31,141 nt of DNA from Hondaea fermentalgiana (taxonomy: Eukaryota; Sar; Bigyra; Thraustochytrida; Thraustochytriidae), in the NCBI GenBank assembly GCA_014084085.1, contig NPFB01000015.1, forward strand, positions 283,074 to 314,214, in the 5' to 3' direction. Each line of letters begins with the position of its first letter. Position 1 is the first letter of the stretch. The notes under the pieces were generated by a model that saw only the letters and a list, made by a program, of their open reading frames with translations, did no database searches and had not been told where the DNA came from. The translations under genes and the position numbers were made by a program. Below are positions 17,363 through 25,198 of this stretch, piece by piece.

Positions 17363-19517
17363 TCAGCTAGAATCATTCCTTCGTGCTCGCTTGCATCCTC
17401 TCTCTCGTGTTTCGGATGTTAGCGAGAACCGTCTCTTCGTGCTCGCTTGCATCCTTTCTCTCGTCTTTCGAATGTTGTTGACCGTGGTCACTACATCGGG
17501 ATGCCGGTCGCCAAGACTTTCCTTCTCAATCGACAGCGCTTCCTCGTAGCTCGCTAAGGCCTCCTCGTAGCGGCCTTGTGCTTTGTACACGGTGGCGATG
17601 TTGTTGAGCGTGATCGCCACTGAGGGATGCCGGTCGCCAAGACTTTCCTTGCTGATNNNNNNNNNNNNNNNNNNNNNNNNNNNNNNNNNNNNNNNNNNNN
17701 NNNNNNNNNNNNNNNNNNNNNNNNNNNNNNNNNNNNNNNNNNNNNNNNNNNNNNNNTTCCTCGTAGCTCGCCAAGGCCTCCTCGTAGCGGCCTTGATCGT
17801 CATACACGCCGGCGATGTTGTTGAGCGTGGTCGCCACATCGGGATGTCGGTCGCCAAGACTTTCCTTGCGGATCGACAGCGCTTCTTCGTAGTTCGCCAA
17901 GGCCTCCTCGTAGCGGCTTTGTGAGTAATACACGTCGGCGATGTTGTTGAGCGTGGTCGCCACATCCGGATGCCGGTCGCCAAGGGCCTCCTCGCGAATC
18001 GACAGCGCTTCTTCGTAGTTCGCCAAGGCCTCCTCGTCCCGGCTCCGTGAGTAATACACAGAGGCAATACCGCTGAGCGTGGTCGCCACATCCGGATGCC
18101 GGTCGCCAAGACTTTTCTTGCGAATCAGCAGCGCTTCCTCGTAGTACGCCAAGGCCTCCTCGTAGCGGCCTTGATCGTCATACACGCCGGCGATGTTGTT
18201 GAGCGTGGTCGCCACATCGGGATGCCGGTCGCCAAGGGCCTCCTTGCGAATCGACAGCGCTTCCTCGTAGTTCGCCAAGGCACTATCGAAGAGCCACCGG
18301 CTCGTGAAAAGAAACCCCGCACTCTCAAGAGCATCTGCCAGACCCTCTTCATTTTCTCGCTGTCGCGCTTTGTCGACTGCTTGACGCGCCTTTTGCAAAT
18401 GTATCCCTTGCACTCGGTCGTTCAGCACCATATTCAGCGGTCCGTAGCCCCAGCTGGCTCTTCCGACAAAATCGTCAATCATCTTCTTGTCTTCAGCTTT
18501 GTAGCACTTGGCGGTGCGCATGTCATAGGCAAATTCCATAATATTTGCAATCACGTCGGGCTCCTCAAGAAGCAGCTTCTCATAAACCTTCTCCGCGCCG
18601 GTTGTAATAGCAATCTCTATAGGCCGCCCGGCCCTCGCAGCACCCACCACCTCCCATACGCACCACGCGCGCTGCAGAGGAGCAGGGGTATCCCAGCGAT
18701 CAAAAAATATCACCAATTCCTCAAACTTGGCAATGGCGCGATGAAGACCAACTGTCATGTACTCCTCATAGGCCTTTTTCGTTTCGTCAGGCGTACCATC
18801 GCCGCGACGTGTGAGTTCTGGCTGGTTGGCGCTAAAGATGTCGAGCCACACAAAGGCGGACTCCGCCTTGTCGCCAAAGTAGGCTTCCAGCGCGGAGACG
18901 AGATCTCTGAATCGAGTTCTCCGCGCCTGGCTCACAAATGCGCCCTGGAACTCGCCACCCACATCAGCATCGTTGAGATGGTGGAGGTAGATTTGCTTGT
19001 CGTTGGTGATCAGTGCAGGAACTACGTACTGCGCAATGTCCTCGGTGGCCCAGTCACGGCGTTCTTTCACTTTCGCGTCTTTGCCGGGCACGAACGTGAC
19101 TTGCTCGTCTGCATAGTAGACGCGGCCTTTGCGTGAGCCATCATAGTTTTCCTCAAGGGCCTCTATAGTTGTTCCTGCGGTGATCTTTTCGGAGAAGTCT
19201 CGCGTGGCTTCAAAGAGCTCGACGTCCGGGACCAAGGCTCCACTAAGTACGTCTTCGTAGACGGCTTTGACGGCGCGAAAAGAGATGCTGCGAGGATCGA
19301 TGATGGCACGGGCTTCGGCTGAGAACACCTCGTCTCCCGGGCTGCCCTGGTCGCTCGCGACGAGCTTGCGTTCGGCTTCTTGGACGACTTCAGGGCTCGG
19401 CGCAAGACGAAGGGATTGTCTGCGAGGGTCGCCATCCTCCAAACGAACCGCCTCGAGCTGTCCCTGGCTCAGGCGCTGGCTCAGGCGCAGCGTATGCTTG
19501 GCGTCGCGCGAGCTCAT
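17363..19517 (-). CDS. TIR/HET-like domain plus kinesin-light-chain-type TPR array, broken by assembly gap
   Basis: The ATG is at 19517 and the stop at 17363; 100 Ns at 17657-17756 interrupt it, and the frame differs on the two sides, as expected for a placeholder of arbitrary length. Residues 130-350 form a globular domain with AFVWLDIFSANQPE (221-234), LVIFFDRWDTPAPLQRAWCVWEV (about 268-290) and a following GRPIEIAI strand. The WxDxFxxNQ and R-x-W-C-x-W-E signatures recall HET/TIR-fold domains found beside TPRs in stramenopile and other protist proteins. From about 404, 42-residue TPRs of the NPHP3/kinesin-light-chain type (YEEALSIRKEALGDRHPDVA, then TTLNNIA) follow: four complete, one cut by the gap and two after it. 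The basic tail has no repeat. A sensing or scaffold role is inferred by analogy with TPR-carrying NLR-like receptors. Confidence 0.75.
17440..18295 (-). repeat. 126-bp tandem repeat encoding TPR units
   Basis: Near-identical 126-base units recur about every 126 bases (for example the start of the gatcgacagcgc segment near 17868, 17994 and 18246). Units differ at a few positions only, suggesting recent duplication or homogenisation, and the sequence gap falls inside the array. Confidence 0.88.
17657..17756. other. Assembly gap (100 N)
   Basis: There are exactly 100 N characters, a common placeholder length for gaps of unknown size, within a tandem repeat that short reads could not span. Confidence 0.98.
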
Positions 19518-20079
19518 GTTCGTATGTTGCGGGTTTGCTGGTTCGTTTTGGCGCTGTCCGCAGGCAACGAGTGCTCACGAGAACTTGAAGAGATCCTGCG
19601 CGCTGGAAAGTGCCAAGGGGGACCCGAGGAGGGTTGGAAGGGGGCCGGTGCGTTGGTGCGTGAGTTGAGTATACGTGCGCGGCGAAAGGAGGGTTCTGGC
19701 GCTGTCGCTCCGTCGTTGCCCCGCCCTTCGGACGCAATTATTGCAAATCTGTTGACCGATGTCAGGACGCTCGTCGCTGGTGAAAAGAAAATCATCTTCA
19801 GGTTCTAGTAGGCCTACTACCTGTTGACGTGCTTGTTACTGTTGTTGTTTTTGTGGTTGTTGTTGTTGGACTTTGTCTCTTTCGGCTAGTTCGTCGTTCT
19901 CCTTGGCTGCTCGTCTCGGGTCGTCCCGGCTGGGCTTGACTCGGATCTTGCTCTTGCTGTTGGCCACACTCAGGTTCTCTTGGTTTTCGGCTCACACTCG
20001 CTCGCTCTGGCTCTGGCCGTCAGACAGGCAACTAGCCTCACTACAACTATCTCGTCGTGAGGCGGCAAACGCGACCAGC
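19518..20079. promoter_or_regulatory. Shared upstream region of two divergent genes
   Basis: About 560 bases separate the ATGs of the TPR gene (-) and the phosphatase gene (+), so promoters of both must lie here. A TTG/GTTG-rich tract occurs at about 19838-19870. An open frame in phase with the phosphatase gene runs back to a TTG at 19873 but has no ATG before 20080. No defined promoter motif is recognised. Confidence 0.5.
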
Positions 20080-21357
20080 ATGGCCAACACGTACGAGCCT
20101 GTTGGAGCGCACTTCGCGCCGCGGCGCGGCGTCAAGGGCGCTCCTTGTGCCGCCGCGTTCGTCGGCGTCGCGGTCGTTGTCGCGCTCGCGCTTTTCGTCG
20201 GATCGGGCGGAAATGTCGAGACAGGGACTGGCCTGGCGGAGGGCGCCGCGGGTTTCGCAAACAGAATCGGCAAGCAACTCGCGACTGTACCATACGCTGC
20301 GCAACTCGCGACTGTGCCATGCGCTACGCAACGAGGTCGCAACCCGTACGCAATCGATGCCTCCTCGTTAGAAACGCTAGAGTTCTTTGCCATTGGCGAC
20401 TGGGGCCTTGACACAGAGTACAACAAAGAAGACGGCCCGCGTGATGATTGGGACGTGCCCTTGATGCAGCACATAGGACAAACGCTCAATGCCCGTATCG
20501 AAGAAGGCCAGGGATCATTTGTGCTCAACCTCGGTGACAACTTTTACCAGTGGGGAATCTCCGACGTAGAAGACGTCCGATGGGAAACCACCTTTGAGAA
20601 CGTCTTTGCAACTCGCCGCGTTGTTCCGTGGTACAGCATGCTCGGCAATCACGACTACTTTGCCAATATAGGTGTAGATAACAAGCCTACGAGCGCGGGC
20701 ATCGATGCTCAGGTGGATCGAACCTTCCACTCGGCCAATAAGCGATGGTGCATGCCGGACACCAACTATACGATCCTCCATGCGACTGCTCATGTCGACG
20801 TGCGCATTGTCGTCTTTGACTCGCAGGCCCTGGTACGTATCAGCCCCAACGCCAATTCGCCTGCATATGATACTCGTGCATCCCCCGACATTGAGGACCA
20901 TCTCGCATGGCTGGAAAGAGCAGTCTGCGCCGAGGGTAGAAAAGGACGGAAAACTATCGTCATGACTGCGGCGCACCACTTCTTCCTCTCTGCGGGTTTG
21001 TACTTTGATAGAGCACGGCAAGACGAGGCCATTCTCCGAGAGCGTGTTCTTCCCGTGCTCACGCGTTGCGGGGTCTCAATGCATTTTCACGGGCATGATC
21101 ATGTGACGCAGGTCATTCGCATCGACAAAAGTCTTTTGCAAGTTGGCGTTGGCTCCGCAGGCAAGAAGAATGGCATGATCCTTGGTACGCAAGATAGTCT
21201 TTCCAAAATGTACCCCGAACACCAGCTGCAAACATACTTCTTGGACCAGCAGGCGGCCTTTGCTCAGGTGCAGATTTCCAAAGACAGTGTATCGCTCCGT
21301 TTAATAAACACGAGCGGAGATGCGTGGGGTCCCATGGTAGCCTCGCACATTGATTAG
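20080..21357 (+). CDS. Membrane-anchored TRAP-type purple acid phosphatase
   Basis: 425 residues from the first ATG. The cytosolic N-terminus is short and basic, with one hydrophobic segment at 23-42 (CAAAFVGVAVVVALALFVG) acting as an uncleaved anchor or signal peptide. A linker at 62-85 contains a short duplicated QLATVPYAAQ/QLATVPCATQ unit. The metallophosphatase core (about 100-400) has all expected blocks: GDWG (Asp107), GDNFY (Asp153, Tyr156), GNHD (Asn190), AAHH (His299/300) and HGHDH (His339, His341). This is the dinuclear Fe-metal site of tartrate-resistant/purple acid phosphatases; the single-domain size matches the animal TRAP (ACP5) type rather than large plant enzymes. It probably hydrolyses phosphate monoesters in the endomembrane lumen, vacuole or outside the cell. 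The neighbouring TPR gene is divergent and functionally unrelated as far as can be seen. Confidence 0.9.
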   Translation: MANTYEPVGAHFAPRRGVKGAPCAAAFVGVAVVVALALFVGSGGNVETGTGLAEGAAGFANRIGKQLATVPYAAQLATVPCATQRGRNPYAIDASSLETLEFFAIGDWGLDTEYNKEDGPRDDWDVPLMQHIGQTLNARIEEGQGSFVLNLGDNFYQWGISDVEDVRWETTFENVFATRRVVPWYSMLGNHDYFANIGVDNKPTSAGIDAQVDRTFHSANKRWCMPDTNYTILHATAHVDVRIVVFDSQALVRISPNANSPAYDTRASPDIEDHLAWLERAVCAEGRKGRKTIVMTAAHHFFLSAGLYFDRARQDEAILRERVLPVLTRCGVSMHFHGHDHVTQVIRIDKSLLQVGVGSAGKKNGMILGTQDSLSKMYPEHQLQTYFLDQQAAFAQVQISKDSVSLRLINTSGDAWGPMVASHID

Positions 21358-21941
21358 CTCCATGTATATCACATAATCGTAGATAGCGTCATGTATTGAG
21401 TTTTATTCAAAACGATTCAATGAAGGGACATGTCGAGACCTTTCGTGGACTCGGATTCGCCATCTGGTCAACCGATGCGCGAGCACAGAGACTCGGGCAT
21501 GACACCATGGCCAAATTGATACTTGTTTGCGGGTTATGGCGTGCGGTCCAGTTGAACCACGACAAACTTTGATGAGGTTAATTCTATTGACTCTTTCCGT
21601 GACTTGTCCAGATAAGTTGATATTCGTGAGTTATTGCGTGCGGTCTTGCAGCAGCACGGTTAACTGTCTCCTTTCATGATTTGACCCGATTTCGCTGACG
21701 TTCATGACTTATTGCGTGCGACGCAGACGCACAGCAAACCCCGGCGATATAAACATGCCGAATGATACGAAATTATATCTTCAAGCATGCAAAGAAGGAC
21801 TCGACCGAGCAAACAGAAAAAGGCACAACAAATAATGACAATCTACGACAGAATTCCAAAGCGACCGACCGGATGCGCATGAATGCCGACCCTTTGGAAA
21901 CCCAGTCTTTTCAAACTCTTTCGAGCAAGCAACAAGACTAG
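21358..21941. other. Spacer between convergent genes, with degenerate repeats
   Basis: This is the 3' flank of the phosphatase (+) and PH-domain (-) genes. Three diverged copies of a block centred on TTATTGCGTGCG are present (listed separately). No coding is seen. Confidence 0.55.
21511..21730 (+). repeat. Degenerate direct repeat around TTATTGCGTGCG
   Basis: The core TTATKGCGTGCG occurs at 21534, 21631 and 21709 (spacings 97 and 78). In the second and third copies it is preceded by GAYRTTCRTGASTTATT-like sequence, and a TTTCRTGAYTTG-type block recurs between them. The copies are clearly related but diverged. Confidence 0.6.
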
Positions 21942-23321
21942 CTAGATGATCTGCGCATAGCGACCGAACGCGCGAAGAGAAGCAGCTTTGGCCTCATCAA
22001 TCTTGGTACGTGCTTTGTAATCCCGGTATAATCGCCACGCAGCAAAGAGACGGCGCAAGGAAGCTTCTTGTCGCAGACGCTCCATCTGCTCCTCAAAGAC
22101 ATCGTCAATTTCCGATACGTCGTTACACTCTTCGAACACCGCATGTGCCCATTCTGCGCGCATACCTTCGACGTCTTGTTCAAGCTCGGGTAACGGACTG
22201 TCCATCACCACTGAAACTGCGCGCTCCACGGTCGCAGAGACGGCTCGTTCAATTGATGCTCGCCTGGGGTCCTGGTTGGTGACCTTTTTGCGCGCATTAA
22301 ACGTTTTGCTCAGATGTCGCTCATACGCTTGGCCGATGGCCATGACCCAAGACTCCTTTTCTTCGGAAGACTCTGCCGAAATGACGAATGTGCGTGAAGG
22401 CAAATACATGCAGAACAGGTTCTTGTGACGACCCACGCGCATGAGACGCGCCATGTCGTCCGAGACGTCATTCACAACGCGGCCGCCCTCGATTTGGACA
22501 TCTCGAAAGGGAATTACACCGAGAGGTTGTTCGAGATCCTGGAATTTACGCTTGCTCAGGTAGTACGCGAGCCCACGCGTGGTCAGCACAAAGTACCTCG
22601 CGTGCCAAGTTTTGAAAAAGCTGCCCTGCTTGTCCAACATGCCCTCCTTGTACACGCGTGGCGCAAACTTGCGCTGCGAAAACATGAATGCATACCGGTC
22701 ATCGGGCATGAGTCCCGCGCTCGCGATTTGCGAGAGAAAGGTCTCCGTCACATCTTGCACCTGCTCTGCCAGATCTTTACGCTTGTTTTTGTGCTTGTTC
22801 TTGTGCTTGCTGCGCGTGCTCCTTCCCCCTGGCGTGCTGGGCGTGGGCGTATGCAAATGTCTTTGCTTGGGCGTCTTGGGCGTCTTGGGCGCCGTCGAGA
22901 CATCGGTGGACTCCATGTCGGTGCTTTCTCCATCGAACTCGTGAGTGCCCTGCTCGTCGCCCGCAGCGAAGCTGGCGGTCTCGCGCGAATTCCCCCTCGC
23001 TCGGCTTTGGCGCGAGCGGCGGCGAATGTTCAAGAGTCTGCGCGAGGATTTGCTCACACTCGAGAGCGCTGCCGTAGCTCGTGTCGCGGCCACGGTCGGC
23101 CTCGAGAAGTCGTCGTCGTCGTCGTCATCATCGTCGTCGTCGACGTTATTCTCGCCGCCGCTGACGAGCTCGTCGGTGTCGGCGCTGCCGCCGTGGACGC
23201 TGCTGTCCAGGTCCGCCTCCACGAGGCTGCTGCCGCCGCCCTGAGCGGCGCTCGACCCGTGGCGGCTGTCGCTCCCGGCCAGGCTGAGCAGCGACTTGCG
23301 CGGCTTGGGAAACCACCCCAT
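21942..23321 (-). CDS. PH-domain protein with acidic and Thr-Pro-rich N-terminus
   Basis: 459 residues from the first ATG; the frame is open far upstream but without an ATG, and the stretch before the ATG is a pyrimidine-rich leader. Residues 1-60 are Ser/Gly-rich and 61-71 are a run of Asp encoded by a GAC repeat. About 90-110 is Arg-rich, and 144-165 has repeated KTPK and TPTPSTP motifs, candidate proline-directed kinase sites. A Lys/His/Asn repeat lies at 171-181. Residues 223-336 are a pleckstrin-homology domain: YKEGMLDKQGSFFKTWHARYF (strands 1-2 with basic loop), YYLSKRKF, and the C-terminal helix with the invariant Trp (EKESWVMAIGQAYERHL, Trp325). Residues 385-455 are helical. PH domains bind phosphoinositides or proteins at membranes; the partner here is unknown. 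No catalytic domain is present. Confidence 0.88.
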   Translation of the reverse strand: MGWFPKPRKSLLSLAGSDSRHGSSAAQGGGSSLVEADLDSSVHGGSADTDELVSGGENNVDDDDDDDDDDDFSRPTVAATRATAALSSVSKSSRRLLNIRRRSRQSRARGNSRETASFAAGDEQGTHEFDGESTDMESTDVSTAPKTPKTPKQRHLHTPTPSTPGGRSTRSKHKNKHKNKRKDLAEQVQDVTETFLSQIASAGLMPDDRYAFMFSQRKFAPRVYKEGMLDKQGSFFKTWHARYFVLTTRGLAYYLSKRKFQDLEQPLGVIPFRDVQIEGGRVVNDVSDDMARLMRVGRHKNLFCMYLPSRTFVISAESSEEKESWVMAIGQAYERHLSKTFNARKKVTNQDPRRASIERAVSATVERAVSVVMDSPLPELEQDVEGMRAEWAHAVFEECNDVSEIDDVFEEQMERLRQEASLRRLFAAWRLYRDYKARTKIDEAKAASLRAFGRYAQII

Positions 23322-24129
23322 GGGCGGCGCTGCGTTTCTGCGCGCAGACGGGAAAAGAAGAAGAGGAAATCGCAGCAGCAGAAGAAGAAGAGGCGCGAGC
23401 AGGAGTCGTCGAGCTCCAGCGCGAGCGGGGTTGGTGTTCTGGTCGTTGACGCTGATGGACGGGACCCGAGCTGGGCGAGCGAGTGAGAGCGCTACGAGCG
23501 AGCGAGGGCCGCGCGCTCTCGAGCCGCGGCGCCAGGCAGGCAGGCGAGCGCGCGCGCGCGGGGGCGGGCGGACGAGAGAACGGCCGTACGCGCGGCCGAC
23601 GCGGTGCAGACAGCGGCCGGAGGCGCCTGCTGCGAGGTGGCGGTGTTTTGGGTTTGGCTGCTGCTCGCCGAGGTCGATTCGATTCGATTCTGCACCGCCG
23701 ACTCGGCGCCAGCAGCGGGCAGACGGACGGGAGGCGCGAGGGAGGCGCGAGCTAGCCTGCCGCGCGCGCTGCGAGGCCGCACGGGCGACCGCGGTCCGCG
23801 TGCGCCGTCCGCGCTTGTCCCGCTTTCCCTCCTTCCGCCTGGGCGGGCGGTAGGGGTCGGAGGCCAAGAAGGAGAAGTACCTCCGTCCACATGGACTCGC
23901 CGCGGGCACGTGCCACTTTCTTTACCTGTTATAAGCTTTTTACTGTACGACTGCCTGTGTGTGTGTGTAGTACCAAAGCGAAAGGGTCCACGGGGCCGGG
24001 AGGCCCCGATTTGGCGAGCCAGAAGACTGTGGCGAGCGCTGGGTTTTTCGTAGCGCGGGTGCAGGCCCGGGTGACGGTGAGGACCACTGCGTTGATGGTC
24101 AACGAGCGAGGACTCGGAATGAGACGAGG
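23322..24129. other. Leader and GC-rich spacer upstream of the PH gene
   Basis: On the minus strand, a CTTCTT/CTGCTG pyrimidine-rich tract (23349-23402) precedes the ATG at 23321. GAGCGA and GGCG-rich low-complexity sequence follows to about 23830. A GT dinucleotide run lies at 23956-23969. No gene is supported. Confidence 0.5.
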
Positions 24130-25010
24130 TTAGGCCTGAGCCAGGCGATTGTGGCAAAACGGAGCGAAGAGCAGGGTCAAGAGTGCCTGCAGATATAGGG
24201 AAAAGAAGAGATGTTGAGCCTTGCGTAGCGCTCCATGTCGAGGGGATGTAAGAGGTATTCCAACTTCGGTCGTCGCGACAACTTGCCAGTTATTCGTCGC
24301 AGCTCCAACAAATTTTAAAATATCATCCAAGGCGCGATCGCAATGCCCATGAAAGAGCAACGAGGTGCTTGCACAAGACAAAATCTCGTATCAGTGAAGC
24401 AAGATATCTCGTTTCAGCGGAAAGTATTGCCACTTTTGCTGTTCAGACTGCTTGTCAAAGTTGATTTCGCCATCGCGCATGGTGAATGGATCAACATGGT
24501 GGGAAGCGAAGATTCGTTGCTTACTTCAAAAGTTCACTCTGCCACTCACTCACGCAGAAGCGTCGCTCCAGGGAAGAAGTAGAAGACAGCCAAAATCTGC
24601 AGCAGAGTACGGTACCTCTCATGGCATCTGCACGCTTCTCTGCTGAAGCGCCACGTTGCCTCGCTCAGAGGCTGAGTCCTCTATTTGCGTCCCACGATTA
24701 TGCTCCGGTGAAAATGCGTTGCGCAAGTATGTGTGCGCAACGCAAAATCCAAATCGAATCTAGGTCGATTGGTCCCGGGTGCTTTGGCTGCTGGCCCGCG
24801 AAAGGAAAGCACGCGCCGCACGCCATTTTCGAGGGCAAGCAAGCTTGGATTTTCCGGACGCCATGCGCAGAGCATGCTTGGGGTTAGTCGAATAAGAGGG
24901 AGTCCTTCCTCTTTTGTGGCGGCCAAGTTGTTGACCATAACTAATGTAAAAATGAAGCAAGATGCGACCCCAAAGGAAAAAGCAAGCGCGCTCACCAACT
25001 TGAAGTTCAT
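24130..25010 (-). pseudogene. Coding-like segments of a possible spliced or broken gene
   Basis: An ATG at 25010 opens a 109-codon frame (to TAG at 24681) that starts with a good signal-anchor, MNFKLVSALAFSFGVASCF, continuing hydrophobic. After the TAG the same frame goes on with TQPLSEATWRFSREACRCHE and YRTLLQILAVFYFFPGATLL to about 24552, where a GTGAGT donor-like site follows. A second segment (24391-24515) reads IFASHHVDPFTMRDGEINFD and KWQYFPLKRDILLH, then TGA; a third open frame covers 24130-24378. A GGC|GTGCGG to GACTCAG| intron would remove the TAG and keep the frame. It may be a multi-exon type II membrane (Golgi-like) protein or a pseudogene. No family recognised. Confidence 0.35.
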
Positions 25011-25198
25011 TGCTTTGGAAAGGAAAGCAATCTGGAATCTCTCGAGGCGTGCGGTGAGCGTGCGCCCGAGCGAGCGAGCGGGCGAGCGAGTAAATAAGCG
25101 AGCGAGTAAACAAGCGAGCGAGCGAGCGAGCGAACGAACGAACAAACGAAGGAACGAGTGAGCAAGAAGGCCGCGCGCCGCGCGCGTGACACAGCACG
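25011..25198. promoter_or_regulatory. Upstream region of the JmjC gene, possibly bidirectional
   Basis: This region separates the minus-strand ATG at 25010 from the plus-strand ATG at 25199. Most of it is the GAGC-type repeat tract. If the minus-strand segment is a real gene, both promoters share this 188-base stretch. Confidence 0.4.
25066..25175 (+). repeat. GAGC/AACG tetranucleotide leader
   Basis: About 100 bases of degenerate GCGA, GCAA and ACGA units, including a duplicated GCGAGCGAGTAAA block (about 25083 and 25103), end 24 bases before the ATG of the JmjC gene. Confidence 0.9.

Noticed and set aside
17440..18295. Regular repeats that could suggest a CRISPR array
   Set aside because: The 126-base units are contiguous coding repeats for TPRs without spacers, in a eukaryotic gene.
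19873..20079. In-phase upstream extension of the phosphatase
   Set aside because: It begins at TTG with no ATG. Although it contains a hydrophobic stretch, the ATG at 20080 gives a normal anchor at residues 23-42.
22425..23486. 353-codon plus-strand frame over the PH-domain gene
   Set aside because: The translation is dominated by Arg and valine runs arising from the antisense Asp repeat; the PH domain is on the other strand.
23322..23909. In-phase upstream extension of the PH-domain protein, with a Leu-rich stretch
   Set aside because: It opens at GTG, is Arg/Pro/Ala-rich, and the Leu run is a translated pyrimidine leader. The first ATG is at 23321.
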